A stretch of 39,019 nt of DNA from UBA9865 sp035647835 (lineage in GTDB: Bacteria > Bacillota > Dethiobacteria > Dethiobacterales > Dethiobacteraceae): positions 1-39,019 of the forward strand of contig DASRMS010000186.1 in NCBI GenBank assembly GCA_035647835.1, given 5' to 3'. Shown one piece after another: positions 7,776 to 15,808 of this stretch. The translations under genes were made by a program, and so were the position numbers. Position 1 is the first letter of the stretch. Each line of letters opens with the position of its first letter. The notes under the pieces were generated by a model that saw only the letters and a list, made by a program, of their open reading frames with translations, was not told the origin of the DNA and did not search any database.

Positions 7776-8558
7776 TTAAATTAGAACTCTACGCTGATGC
7801 GAATAAATATTACAGTGTCTCCCCCGGGCAAAACCAATTAAAGTAATACCTAAATTCTCTGCTAATTCTATACTTAAAGTCGTCGGTGCGGCGCGGGACA
7901 CCAGCACCGGGATGCCCAGTTTAGCTGTTTTTACTAGAATCTCTGAAGAGATTCTGCCGCTGCTCACAAGCACCTTGTCTGCCAGACTAATCTTTTGCTT
8001 TAAACATAGCCCAATTAACTTGTCCACGGCATTGTGACGGCCAATATCTTCACAAAAGTATAGTATTTCTTCAGCAGAGCATAAGGCTGCGCTGTGTAAA
8101 CCGCCCGTTAATTTAAACAACTCTGCCCTCACCTGCAGTTGTTTCATCAACTGCAGCACTTGAAAAACAGACAAAGAAAAATCTGACTGCACAGGACTAC
8201 TCTTTAACGCATCCAACACACTGTAAAAAACTGTCCCTTTTCCACAACCACTGGTGATCGTCCGTTTACCGTACAATTTTTCTGTTAGTTTGCTACCCTC
8301 TGTCTCCACAAAAATAAAACTCTGCTGTTCATCGTAGCGCAGAGAAATAATATCCCTATAATCGCGAATCAAACCCTCAGAACGTAAAAATCCCACCGCC
8401 AGCATCTCCGGCAGTTCTGGCGTATAAAGTAACGTCACAAACTCTTGGCCATTCAGATAGATCGTCAGAGGCACTTCCCTGACCACAGGATCATCAAACG
8501 ACTCCTGCCGCTCACCATTGATCCGCAAAATCGGCCGCATTTCCATCCGGCTATCCAT
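7776..8558 (-). CDS. fdhD: formate dehydrogenase accessory sulfurtransferase
   Basis: FdhD passes sulfur from a cysteine desulfurase to the Mo/W-bis-MGD cofactor of formate dehydrogenases. The 260 residues show the family blocks: EVPLTIYLNGQEFVTLLYTPE, AVGFLRSEGLI, the catalytic-cysteine loop TSGCGKGT (about 115), FKLTGGLHSAAL, CEDIGRHNAVDKLIG, SSGRISSEILVKTAKLGIPVLVSRAAPT and a C-terminal GFARGRHCNIY. Only one cysteine is present in the loop where E. coli FdhD has CxxC. The ATG at 8558 is preferred over 8606 because AAGGAGGG (8564-8571) lies just upstream and the predicted transcription start is near 8606. First gene of an operon with ltaE. Its likely client is the selenoenzyme encoded at 22555-25233. 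Confidence 0.93.
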   Translation of the reverse strand: MDSRMEMRPILRINGERQESFDDPVVREVPLTIYLNGQEFVTLLYTPELPEMLAVGFLRSEGLIRDYRDIISLRYDEQQSFIFVETEGSKLTEKLYGKRTITSGCGKGTVFYSVLDALKSSPVQSDFSLSVFQVLQLMKQLQVRAELFKLTGGLHSAALCSAEEILYFCEDIGRHNAVDKLIGLCLKQKISLADKVLVSSGRISSEILVKTAKLGIPVLVSRAAPTTLSIELAENLGITLIGFARGRHCNIYSHQRRVLI

Positions 8559-8612
8559 CTCATCCCTCCTTAGGGTCGATAGCTTGTCCCTGGAGCAGGA
8601 CAACATACAGTA

Positions 8613-8641
8613 ATTGTATCCTCAAGTCAGCTGTAATTCAA
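8613..8641 (-). promoter_or_regulatory. sigma-A-type promoter of fdhD-ltaE
   Basis: On the minus strand, TTGAAT (8636-8641), a 17-bp spacer and TACAAT (8613-8618) give a start near 8606 and a leader of about 48 nt to the ATG at 8558. Confidence 0.65.
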
Positions 8642-8841
8642 GGGAAAAGTCAGATCAAAGCGGTCAAATAAGCTACATAAATTGTTAGACTTTTTTCATC
8701 ACCTTCAGACAGGTTTGTCATAATTAACATTCAGCAATAGTTATTCTGTCTTCTCTATACAAAAATATAGCAAAGATTAGTATTCACGTTTTATGTAATT
8801 GCTTATATTATTTATTACATTATTAAGTATAGCTGAAAAGC

Positions 8842-8868
8842 ACAATTTCGCCACAATTTCATATTATA
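8842..8868 (+). promoter_or_regulatory. possible sigma-K-like (sporulation) promoter of the DUF4489 gene
   Basis: The stretch 8642-8905 is AT-rich and has no gene. Within it, AC (8842-8843), 16 bases and CATATTATA (8860-8868) match the sigma-K pattern AC-N16-CATANNNTA, 38 bp before the start codon. A nine-base direct repeat, CACAATTTC (8841-8849 and 8852-8860), overlaps it. The consensus carries little information, so this is a weak call. Confidence 0.3.
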
Positions 8869-8905
8869 TATTGAGAATTCTCATAGTAAATAAAGGAGTG
8901 ACTTA

Positions 8906-9469
8906 ATGATGAGTGTAAGTAAAGCTAACCACACCCGCTACCCCAGTAAAATCTGTCATGGTTCGAGTTGTCATAAGCCCCATAAGACTAGTGATATTAT
9001 TTTAGAATGTGGGTGCAGTCCGGAAGCTGCATTTTTCGAAATTGATGATGGTAGGGTTGAAGAAGGGCAAAAGTTTGTTTTGGATCGTGTGAGAATAGAT
9101 ATTACTCACTTAATAAAACCAGTTATTAAACTCGATTTTTCAAGCCTGATAATCTTTGAAGCAGAAGATGAAGAGGGCAGTGAACATGAAGTAGAAGTTG
9201 ACTTGCTATTTAAGTTGATCAGAATTAGCAATGGAGAAAAAGAAGTTATTCGAAGCTGGAGCTATCTGTATGAAATTGATGTTGAAAATAATATTGATGA
9301 GCTGGAAGTAGAAATGAAACAGCCGTTTGCAGTAACATTCTGTGACAAACCATGCGCAACTGTCTGTGAATATATTATGAAAGTAGAAGGCATTGACTTC
9401 GAGGGAGATTTTGATGAATTGAGAGTAGTAAGTCCTACTTTAAGTGCGATTGCACAAGGTCAGTGTTAG
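8906..9469 (+). CDS. DUF4489-like protein, possible spore-surface protein
   Basis: This 187-residue acidic protein has a Cys/His-rich N terminus (CHGSSCHKPHK). It then has an ILECGCSPEAAFF segment, RVRIDITHLIKPVIKLDFSSLIIFEAE, a central FKLIRISNGEKEVIRSWSY and a C-terminal FCDKPCATVCEYIMKVEG followed by LSAIAQGQC. This order of motifs is what I associate with DUF4489 proteins of Clostridia, whose role is not established. There is no signal peptide and no membrane segment. The start has AAGGAG (8894-8899) and two adjacent ATGs. A sigma-K-like promoter pattern upstream and the cysteine content would fit a coat or exosporium protein, but that is inference. Monocistronic, with its own terminator. 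Confidence 0.7.
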   Translation: MMSVSKANHTRYPSKICHGSSCHKPHKTSDIILECGCSPEAAFFEIDDGRVEEGQKFVLDRVRIDITHLIKPVIKLDFSSLIIFEAEDEEGSEHEVEVDLLFKLIRISNGEKEVIRSWSYLYEIDVENNIDELEVEMKQPFAVTFCDKPCATVCEYIMKVEGIDFEGDFDELRVVSPTLSAIAQGQC

Positions 9470-9504
9470 CTTATTATTTAACCATTTCTGATTAAGAATC
9501 GGGG

Positions 9505-9553
9505 GGTGTTGCAAAACTACTCAAAAGAGTAGCTAGCAACACCACTTTTTTCT
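9505..9553 (+). terminator. intrinsic terminator of the DUF4489 gene
   Basis: The outer stem GGTGTTGC (9505-9512) pairs with GCAACACC (9536-9543) and encloses an inner ACTACTC/GAGTAG hairpin. A T run follows on the plus strand. It ends the gene that stops at 9469. Confidence 0.8.
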
Positions 9554-9631
9554 CTAAAACCAGCACTTTTTTACGTTTGAGGCAGGCAATATTTCATAAA
9601 TAAAAAGTCTCTGACAAAGGGAAAACCCAAT

Positions 9632-11251
9632 CTATTCAGTATCTTTCTCCTGCTGCAGAATCTCGCTGCCTGCTTCTTTAAGCATATTCACATAGACCAG
9701 CAGCTCGTCTCGCGAGGCAACATTGAGTTTCATATAGATTCGTTTATTATGCGTTTTGATGGTGTTAATGCTTAAATTGAGAATTCCCGTAATTTCCTTG
9801 GCCGTATGTCCCTCTACATAAAGGTTAAATACTGCTCGTTCCGCAGGCGAAAGTAATTCCGTGTTTTTCGCAAACATCTCATAGGCGGAAGTGGGAAGGT
9901 TTATATTTTCACCCTGCGTGAGGAGAGGCTGAGTTACTTCCTGATGTGAGGAGAGAAACTCCACTAAATCATCGATCTCAACAACTTTTGTTTTAGCTGC
10001 TTCACTAAAATCATTGGACTTGATCATCTCCATGCTTTCAGCAAAGGGCTTTAAATATCGTTTGCTGAGCAGATAGGAAATAATGCTGCCTATCGCTAGC
10101 AGGAGAATTAAGAGCAGGGTTAGCCGCAAATTGGCCTTGATGAAGGCAGCAGAAATATCTTCATCGGGAAGCATCACTGCTACCGCCCATTTTTCTGCCG
10201 CAAAAGCTGAACCTTCGGGATAAAGATTCAACTGTCGATGGAGACCGCTATACAAGGTTCCGTCATCCAGCCGATACGACATAAAAGGATGACCTTCCTT
10301 AATCGTAAGTGTTTGGTCGGTTTTTGCACGGTTGCGGGGAGAGTAACTACCGGCTGAAAAGGCTTGGGAGATATTTAGTGTATCCTCTGAAGTGGGAGAT
10401 AAAACACTGAAGACACGCTGATAGGTATCAATGTTTGGCGTATGAGATAGCTTGAACAACATTGCACTTACCTCAAATCCACAAACCCCAAAAATATGTC
10501 CTTTGGAATTGATGAGGGGCACAGAACAGAGCATGATTTCCTCGTTTGCCCCCGGCAAGGTTATCACATCGCTCCAATAATATAACCGTGAGAGCGCTAG
10601 CTCATGATCGGTCGCTTCCTTGATTGGGCGGCGATAGTAGGGTGCGTTCGTGACATCAAACTCCATTCTCCATTGCGAATGAAGCGTAATTGCATTATCA
10701 CGGCCAATGCTGGGAAAGCCGCGTAAGACAAAAAGATAAGCAGCAGTTGAACTAAGAATATTAGGTTCCATATTCTTGATGTATAAACCAGCTTTTGAAT
10801 TTTCAGCCTTTTCTAAAGCTGGGTTAACCGTGGCATCCAAGATCATAAAGACGCCACTGCTTTTTGCCCTTTGTAAGGCCGACAGACTAGCGGCGTATTC
10901 TCCGCCAACTATTTCCTCTAGAAGTTCAGGGTGGTTCTTTAAATCGCTGGTTGAAAGTCCACGCATCTTTAATTTCATTTCAATGCTGGCGGACAACACT
11001 TTAGAAAGCTCGATAGCATGTGCAGAATATCGAACATATTGGTCGCTGATATCTTGTGAAATATAAGCCAACTCTTTTTCAACGTCTTTTTGAACTTCTC
11101 CGACGCCAGTGTTAAGCGTTCCCGTGATCAAAAGAAGGAGAAATATACTTAAAACCATGAAAAAGGCCAGCGTGATTAAAAATAGAAACAGTTTAAGTCT
11201 CATCGAGATGCTCAGACTGTGTACACTATGTTTTTCCAACCTCACAACCAC
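9632..11251 (-). CDS. membrane-anchored LuxR-type transcriptional regulator with Cache-like ectodomain
   Basis: This 539-residue one-component sensor has a transmembrane helix at about 19-43 and an extracytoplasmic region of roughly 330 residues. The segment YYWSDVITLPGANEEIMLCSVPLINSKGHIFGVCGFEVS in that region is split here as YYWSDVITLPGANEE and IFGVCGFEVS; it looks like a Cache/PDC sensor fold. A second transmembrane helix lies at about 372-392, followed by a short linker and a LuxR helix-turn-helix at about 465-520 (LSPAERAVFNLYVEGHTAKEITGILNLS, then NTIKTHNKRIYMKL). No receiver or kinase domain is present, so sensing and DNA binding are in one membrane protein. GTG 11251 is used; a GTG at 11245 and a TTG at 11239 are alternatives. 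It lies 76 bp downstream of the solute-binding lipoprotein gene with no clear terminator between, so the two are probably co-transcribed. It is the obvious candidate to bind the repeated operator at 12735 and 22292. Confidence 0.88.
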   Translation of the reverse strand: MVVRLEKHSVHSLSISMRLKLFLFLITLAFFMVLSIFLLLLITGTLNTGVGEVQKDVEKELAYISQDISDQYVRYSAHAIELSKVLSASIEMKLKMRGLSTSDLKNHPELLEEIVGGEYAASLSALQRAKSSGVFMILDATVNPALEKAENSKAGLYIKNMEPNILSSTAAYLFVLRGFPSIGRDNAITLHSQWRMEFDVTNAPYYRRPIKEATDHELALSRLYYWSDVITLPGANEEIMLCSVPLINSKGHIFGVCGFEVSAMLFKLSHTPNIDTYQRVFSVLSPTSEDTLNISQAFSAGSYSPRNRAKTDQTLTIKEGHPFMSYRLDDGTLYSGLHRQLNLYPEGSAFAAEKWAVAVMLPDEDISAAFIKANLRLTLLLILLLAIGSIISYLLSKRYLKPFAESMEMIKSNDFSEAAKTKVVEIDDLVEFLSSHQEVTQPLLTQGENINLPTSAYEMFAKNTELLSPAERAVFNLYVEGHTAKEITGILNLSINTIKTHNKRIYMKLNVASRDELLVYVNMLKEAGSEILQQEKDTE

Positions 11252-11327
11252 CTTATTCTACCAGTTTTTCTGCCTATAAAAATAACATCTTCTACTTAAG
11301 CAACAGCAGTATTTAGTAAGCGGTTAT

Positions 11328-12713
11328 TCAGCGGACAAAAACCTCAAAAACCCCTTGTGACGCTTCGTTAAAGGCGGCATCTCTGCTCATTTTGGCAAGT
11401 AATGTCTGATATGTTTTTCTGGATTCAGTCGCCGCTTGCTTCAACTTTGTCTCATAATCTTTTTGCATGACATCGACGCCCTCATAGATTGGCGGAATAT
11501 AAAAATCATATTGGGACTGCATTTCAACTACTGAAGTCAGCAGTGTTTGGATGTTCTTATCCTCAATTACCGCTATTTCCTCAGCCATGATCTCGCCAAA
11601 GGCACTTTCTGTAACGGGAAGATAGCCGGTGGTGGCTACAAAGCGTAGATTGTTCTGCGGACTTGTAAACCATTTGAGGAAAACACCTGCAGCATATTCC
11701 TTGGTCTTAGTCGACTTTGTAACAAGCATACCACTGCCGCGCTGTATGGCTATCTTTCTGCCTCCCTCGAAGATCGGATAGGGTAAGATCATTAACTCAA
11801 CGGGTTCAGTAGTATTATCCGCATAGGTAATCAGATGATCAAAAAACAGTACTCCTGCGGTTGAGCCGATAGAACAGGTGATATCACCTGTCTTCGCTAG
11901 GTCTGAGGCATAGCCGTCATAGATGGCAAAGTATCCGCGTACTGCTGCTTCATAATATAAGTTCCAGACCCGCTGATATGCTTCGGATGAATCGTCCAAT
12001 TGACCTCGCACAATGAAATCATACCCTAACTGCTTGCCTCCCACTTGAGTATAGTTGAAAAGCGAGTCCATATGAAAGAAGGCCTTACCATCATTTAAAG
12101 TTCCGGGTGTCTGGGCGTCTGTCCATTCGTAATAAAGTTTTGCTGTTTTAGCGAGACCTTCAAAGGTTTGCAGGTCTTCATGACTAGCACCTGTTGCTTC
12201 GCTGAAACGATTAAAAATCGTTTTATTTAAAAAGAGCACTTCTGTAGATTTTGCTGTAGGGAAAAGATATAAATTCTCGCCTTCTAATCTCCCTTCTTCC
12301 AAAAAACGAGGCACGTAAGCGGTGAGTTCCTCTTCAGTAAACTGCTCAGCCAAGTTAGTGAGTAACCCTTTTTCAGCTAGAATAACGGCAGTTTTGGGAT
12401 TAGCTGTGGTTAGATCTGGCATCTCTGGGGTCCCTGGCTCACGGTTGGCAGCCATAATTAGTTTTTCATGCAGAGCAGAGGAACTGGAGATGGAAGTTAC
12501 GGAGAGAATAATCCCCTTTTCAGCACCAACAGTCGCATTAAATTCATCAACCATCTTATCCATAGTATCTTTCATCTGGCCACCGTAGTTATGCCACAGC
12601 GTTAGTGGCACAGGTTTATTAGCATCGAGTCCATGGTTGTTTTGACATCCCGACAGCATAGCAAAAATCATCATACTGACAATTAAAACCGCAATCTGTT
12701 TTCTAATTTTCAA
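11328..12713 (-). CDS. extracellular solute-binding lipoprotein (family 1, sugar type)
   Basis: This protein of about 461 residues is a substrate-binding lipoprotein of the MalE/UgpB type. It starts with a hydrophobic signal ending in the lipobox MLSGC (Cys at about 23). The mature part has the family's VPLTLWHNYGGQMKD opening, DLTTANPKTAVILAEKGLL, an LYLFPTAKSTEVLFLNK segment, and the AAGVFLKWFTSPQNNLRFVATTGYLPVT motif. No permease or ATPase gene accompanies it, unlike transport loci. Its partner here is the membrane LuxR regulator immediately downstream, which suggests ligand presentation to a sensor. The start is uncertain: TTG 12713 gives a standard signal peptide but has a close GGGGG site. 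GTG at 12752 or 12740 would place coding sequence inside the operator and is less likely. Confidence 0.87.
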   Translation of the reverse strand: MKIRKQIAVLIVSMMIFAMLSGCQNNHGLDANKPVPLTLWHNYGGQMKDTMDKMVDEFNATVGAEKGIILSVTSISSSSALHEKLIMAANREPGTPEMPDLTTANPKTAVILAEKGLLTNLAEQFTEEELTAYVPRFLEEGRLEGENLYLFPTAKSTEVLFLNKTIFNRFSEATGASHEDLQTFEGLAKTAKLYYEWTDAQTPGTLNDGKAFFHMDSLFNYTQVGGKQLGYDFIVRGQLDDSSEAYQRVWNLYYEAAVRGYFAIYDGYASDLAKTGDITCSIGSTAGVLFFDHLITYADNTTEPVELMILPYPIFEGGRKIAIQRGSGMLVTKSTKTKEYAAGVFLKWFTSPQNNLRFVATTGYLPVTESAFGEIMAEEIAVIEDKNIQTLLTSVVEMQSQYDFYIPPIYEGVDVMQKDYETKLKQAATESRKTYQTLLAKMSRDAAFNEASQGVFEVFVR

Positions 12714-12734
12714 CGCCCCCTGCCGTTTAGTAAA

Positions 12735-12790
12735 GATCACCCCTAAAATCACCCCTGCTTCGGTGGTTTAGTCATCCTTTAGGTGATTAC
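12735..12790. promoter_or_regulatory. shared operator, copy 1 (GGGGTGAT boxes)
   Basis: The 56 bp lie between divergent genes. In plus orientation they contain two direct ATCACCCC boxes 12 bp apart (12736 and 12748), then TCATCCTT, then an inverted box GGTGAT (12782-12787). The same arrangement occurs at 22347-22292 on the other strand with 46 of 56 identical positions and no gaps. The promoter-proximal box overlaps the presumed -35 of the rightward promoter. The asymmetric boxes, in direct and inverted orientation, recall the layout of MalT boxes, also bound by a LuxR-type domain. That comparison is an analogy. Confidence 0.75.
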
Positions 12791-12814
12791 AAAAAAAAAG
12801 CTGGTAGCTATAAT
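12786..12814 (+). promoter_or_regulatory. operator-controlled promoter of the zinc-ribbon operon
   Basis: A perfect TATAAT (12809-12814) has a weak -35 (ATTACA, 12786-12791) at 17 bp that overlaps the inverted operator box. The 18 bp between the operator edge and the -10 is the same length as in the promoter of the giant lipoprotein gene. The remaining leader to the GTG at 12968 is about 150 nt and holds no further feature I recognise. Confidence 0.65.
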
Positions 12815-12967
12815 GTAGAAGTGAGATGCTTTGGCATCGACAACGCAGAAGAAAGCTGGCTTCACTAGCCATTGTATTCGCTGCTACTATAAAAAAAGTG
12901 CTTTTACAGAATTTAGTCTCGTAAGCTCTGAGCGGAGGCAGTATACTAATTTAAGGAGGTTTCTCTG

Positions 12968-13348
12968 GTGACAGACGACAGTGGAAAAAATGGCCGCCCT
13001 GAACAGCCCTTTGCTCCTGCCGACATTGAGCAACACAAAACCATGGCTGGACTCGCCTATGCCATCTGCTTCCTACCCCTGATTGCCTGCAAAGATTCTC
13101 CCTATGGGAGGTTTCATGCTAATCAAGGTTTATTGCTCCTGCTGCTAATCATGGTGGGGAGTATTGTGCTCTCTGTGGTGTCTAGTATCCTCATTGCCCT
13201 TACCTGGAGGCTCTTATGGCTTTCCTCCCTGCTGTACGGTATCTTTAGCTTGCTGATCATTTATTTGCTGCTGCTGGGGCTAATCAATGGACTTAACGGC
13301 AAGCCAAAACGACTCCCCCTTATCGGTGGAATTCAAATTATAAAATAA
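12968..13348 (+). CDS. DUF4870/Tic20-like small membrane protein
   Basis: This 126-residue protein has a hydrophilic N terminus. The family signature follows: LAYAICFLPLIACKDSPYGRFHANQG in the first membrane-associated segment, then two or three hydrophobic helices (about 50-72, 75-105), and the closing LINGLNGKPKRLPLIGGIQII. This order of motifs is typical of DUF4870-type proteins of Firmicutes, whose role is unknown and which often carry or neighbour zinc ribbons. The GTG start has AAGGAGG (12953-12959) at good distance. It is the first gene of a five-gene rightward operon, and its stop codon overlaps an ATG at 13348. Confidence 0.85.
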   Translation: MTDDSGKNGRPEQPFAPADIEQHKTMAGLAYAICFLPLIACKDSPYGRFHANQGLLLLLLIMVGSIVLSVVSSILIALTWRLLWLSSLLYGIFSLLIIYLLLLGLINGLNGKPKRLPLIGGIQIIK

Positions 13349-13365
13349 TGAAAGTGGGTTCATTG

Positions 13366-14049
13366 ATGAAAAAACTAATATCTTATTTTTTAATTTTACT
13401 GCTGATCAGTTCATTCGTTATTGGTTGCGAAAATACCTCCCAAACAGAAGACAAAACTCCAAATTCAAACACGCAAAACAGTAATGATGGCACCTCTGCC
13501 GAAAAACCTCCTGCTAATTCAGACGGCATTTTAGGTGCTAATCTATCTACCGCCTATGCGGAGATGATGAGAAATGACAAATATTTAATGAGATATACAA
13601 TGACTTCGGAATATGATGGGCAAGCGCTGGAGTTCGAGATCACCGTTGGCGTAGCGGGAGATAACTCAGCAGTGACCAACATCGGAGAAGGGATGAATAC
13701 CTCAGTTATTTCCAAAAACGACTCAACCTATATGATTGACCATCTGCAAAAAACAGTCCTGGAAATACCCGCCGACAGCATGATGAGCGGCGAGATGGAC
13801 GATAATCAAATCGGGACCGAAGAATTAACCTACGAAAGCAGCGGCCAAGAAGATGGCTTGGCCTATGAGAAATATACTACGGCTGATAGTATCCTTATCT
13901 ATTATTTTGAGGGTAAAAAACTAGTTAAGATTGTCATTGAGGTTGATGAGGAACCAGTAGTGATGAATATTCTGGAGATGAGCAACACCGTACCTGACAG
14001 CATCTTTGAAATCCCTGCAGACTACGCCAAGACCACACTATCTGATTAA
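13366..14049 (+). CDS. small lipoprotein, unknown function
   Basis: This lipoprotein of 227 residues has a KK-start signal and the lipobox FVIGC (Cys at about 21). A low-complexity Asn/Ser/Thr/Gln-rich linker (about 24-55) follows, then a mixed alpha/beta domain. That domain has YLMRYTMTSEYDGQALEFEITVG, a STYMIDHLQKTVLEIP segment, and ends in PDSIFEIPADYAK. The alternation of strands resembles LolA/outer-surface lipoprotein-type folds found in Firmicute lipoproteins, but I cannot assign a family. ATG 13366 gives a normal signal; the in-frame ATG at 13348, overlapping the previous stop codon, would add six residues. Likely translationally coupled to the DUF4870 gene. Confidence 0.75.
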   Translation: MKKLISYFLILLLISSFVIGCENTSQTEDKTPNSNTQNSNDGTSAEKPPANSDGILGANLSTAYAEMMRNDKYLMRYTMTSEYDGQALEFEITVGVAGDNSAVTNIGEGMNTSVISKNDSTYMIDHLQKTVLEIPADSMMSGEMDDNQIGTEELTYESSGQEDGLAYEKYTTADSILIYYFEGKKLVKIVIEVDEEPVVMNILEMSNTVPDSIFEIPADYAKTTLSD

Positions 14050-14127
14050 TTAGCAGTATCAACTCTCTGATAATTGTGCAAAGTTTCAGCTCCTGGCAAA
14101 ACAAACATACCTAAGGAGGATTGCACC

Positions 14128-14595
14128 ATGACTGACAATATATTTGGTGACCTTGTAAAAAGCCTTGGTTCTTTTATGCCCAATGATGATCCAGATATCA
14201 AGCTTTTTCAAGCACAAACAGAAATAAGTAGTCTCGAGCATAGAGAACAGGAGTTGTTCGGGGAAATTGGCAGAAAAGAGTTTCCCCACATTTGTGAGCA
14301 GCCGGAATACAGCGAGATAGTGCAAGAGCTTGCGACATTACAAAAAAAACTCCAAACGGCGCGCTCCACGCTGCAAAAGGTTCAATCCGAAAAAGCGGAG
14401 CAAGATCGTTTGGAAAAAGAAAAACTACTCAGTCGTACCTGCTCCCACTGTGATACAGTAAATCCGGAAGGAGTTCAATTTTGTCAGGAATGTGGTGCAA
14501 AGCTGGGAAGCAGTAATAAACCGGTCTGCCCCCAATGCAGTACGGAGTATCAAGCAGGTACTCGATTTTGCGGGCATTGTGGGAGCAAGCTTTAA
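14128..14595 (+). CDS. coiled-coil protein with two C-terminal zinc ribbons
   Basis: This cytoplasmic protein of 155 residues opens with a short acidic segment (NIFGDLVKSLGSF). A predicted coiled coil follows (about 30-105, rich in Glu, Gln, Lys and Leu). At the C terminus are two CxxC...CxxC zinc ribbons: CSHCDTVNPEGVQFCQECG and, a few residues on, CPQCSTEYQAGTRFCGHCG. The ATG at 14128 has AAGGAGG (14113-14119) upstream. An upstream ATG at 14074 lacks a site and is rejected. It is the third gene of the operon. Zinc ribbons of this kind usually mediate protein or nucleic-acid contacts; nothing here identifies the partner. Confidence 0.82.
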   Translation: MTDNIFGDLVKSLGSFMPNDDPDIKLFQAQTEISSLEHREQELFGEIGRKEFPHICEQPEYSEIVQELATLQKKLQTARSTLQKVQSEKAEQDRLEKEKLLSRTCSHCDTVNPEGVQFCQECGAKLGSSNKPVCPQCSTEYQAGTRFCGHCGSKL

Positions 14596-14619
14596 ACTTT
14601 AAAAACAGGAGTGTTGCCC

Positions 14620-14949
14620 ATGGCATCTTACAAACATTCATGTATCCATTGCGGGGCAATGATTGCCTCGGCTGCTCGCTTTTGTCCTAAATGTGGAAGT
14701 ATTAGTCCTTTCGCCCTACGCTGCCCCTCCTGCCTCAAGGAAGTTAGCAAGGGGGATCTGCTCTGCGCAGGCTGTGGCAGACCCCTTGTCATCCCCTGTC
14801 CCCAATGTGGCAAGGATACCTTCCTCCTCGAGAAATGTGAAGTTTGTGCTGCCAGCCTGATGGTGAAATGCCCTAATCAGAGGTGCGAAGAAATGGTCTT
14901 TTTTCAAAACACCCACTGTCGGGCTTGCGGTCAAAAAATTAAAAAATAA
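14620..14949 (+). CDS. protein of four tandem zinc ribbons
   Basis: The 109 residues consist almost wholly of zinc-ribbon modules: CIHCG/CPKCG, CPSCL/CAGCG, CPQCG/CEVCA and a last, wider CPNQRC/CRACG. No other domain, signal or membrane segment is present. The ATG at 14620 follows CAGGAG (14605-14610); a GTG at 14611 is in frame but badly placed. The gene starts 24 bp after its neighbour's stop codon, so it is co-transcribed. Such all-ribbon proteins may be adaptor proteins. No specific function can be given. Confidence 0.82.
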   Translation: MASYKHSCIHCGAMIASAARFCPKCGSISPFALRCPSCLKEVSKGDLLCAGCGRPLVIPCPQCGKDTFLLEKCEVCAASLMVKCPNQRCEEMVFFQNTHCRACGQKIKK

Positions 14950-15015
14950 GCACTAGTTCCTTTGCTTTACTGACATTGTGAGACAAGGGCTTATGCGAAT
15001 CTATGAGGTGATATA

Positions 15016-15684
15016 GTGCTAACAGCTTTTACAAGAAATTATGAAGATAATTCAACAGAGGCCGGCTTTCAATTTACCTTCTATTGTGATCTATGTCATG
15101 ATGGGTATAAATCCTCTTTTATCGAATCAGAAACGTATAAAAAGGGGTCTTTACTGCGTGGAATTTCTGGTGGCGCCCGGGCACTTGGCGGTTTGTTCGG
15201 TGGTAAATTGAGTGATCTGGCCTGGAGTGCAGGGTATGGCGGTGATATCTTATCCGAAAAGTTCAATGGCATGAGTCCAGAATGGCAAAAAGAGCATGAA
15301 AAGGCCTTTGAAAGAGCTCAGAACGAAGCACAATTTCATTTTCACCGCTGCCATAACTGCCGTTTATGGATCTGCGATGCAGACTTCAACGAAGATGAGG
15401 GCCTGTGCGTAGAATGTGCACCCAGAATGAATATTGAAATATCTACAGCCAGAGCGAAAAAAATGGTTCAGGACATCGAAGAAAAAGCACAGGCCAGTTC
15501 GGTATTTGACGGTAAGATCGAAGCCAAAACCATCATCTGCCCTGCCTGCGGCAAGCCGAGTGGAACAGGTAAGTTCTGTAATAATTGTGGCACAAACCTC
15601 TCCCTGCTCAAATGTCCCTCCTGTGGTTCTAATCTTGCCCAAGGCGTGAAGTTCTGCGGCGAATGTGGTCATAAAATGAGCTAA
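15016..15684 (+). CDS. zinc-ribbon protein with FYCDLC domain
   Basis: These 222 residues start with a FQFTFYCDLCHDGYKSSFIES segment, a Cys pair that seems to be completed by CHNCRLWICDADF and CVECAP farther on. A Gly-rich hydrophobic stretch, GISGGARALGGLFGGKLSDLAW, sits between and may be an amphipathic or membrane-touching segment. Two ordinary ribbons close the protein (CPACGKPSGTGKFCNNCG, CPSCGSNLAQGVKFCGECG). The GTG start has GAGGTGATATA upstream. It is the last gene of the operon and is followed by a strong terminator shared with the convergent giant gene. I do not recognise a named family. Confidence 0.8.
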   Translation: MLTAFTRNYEDNSTEAGFQFTFYCDLCHDGYKSSFIESETYKKGSLLRGISGGARALGGLFGGKLSDLAWSAGYGGDILSEKFNGMSPEWQKEHEKAFERAQNEAQFHFHRCHNCRLWICDADFNEDEGLCVECAPRMNIEISTARAKKMVQDIEEKAQASSVFDGKIEAKTIICPACGKPSGTGKFCNNCGTNLSLLKCPSCGSNLAQGVKFCGECGHKMS

Positions 15685-15713
15685 CCCCAAGTCCCAAGAT
15701 GATCAGCTTCAGT

Positions 15714-15770
15714 AATAGTGCACCTGCTTTTTTCATCTACAAGATGAGAAAAGCAGGTGCACTATTTTTT
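15714..15770. terminator. bidirectional terminator between the zinc-ribbon operon and the giant lipoprotein gene
   Basis: A stem of about 20 bp with one mismatch region (AATAGTGCACCTGCTTTT pairing with the reverse complement at 15749-15766) has T runs on the plus strand and A/T-rich sequence on the minus side. It separates two convergent units. Confidence 0.85.
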
Positions 15771-15808
15771 GTTCCCGTTATAGCTGAAATTAGCCAGTAG
15801 CTTTAATC

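Noticed and set aside
8220..8260. FdhD loop with one cysteine as a sign of inactivation
   Set aside because: One cysteine in SGCGKG is, as far as I recall, common in Firmicute FdhD proteins. The rest of the protein is well conserved, so it is not treated as a defect.
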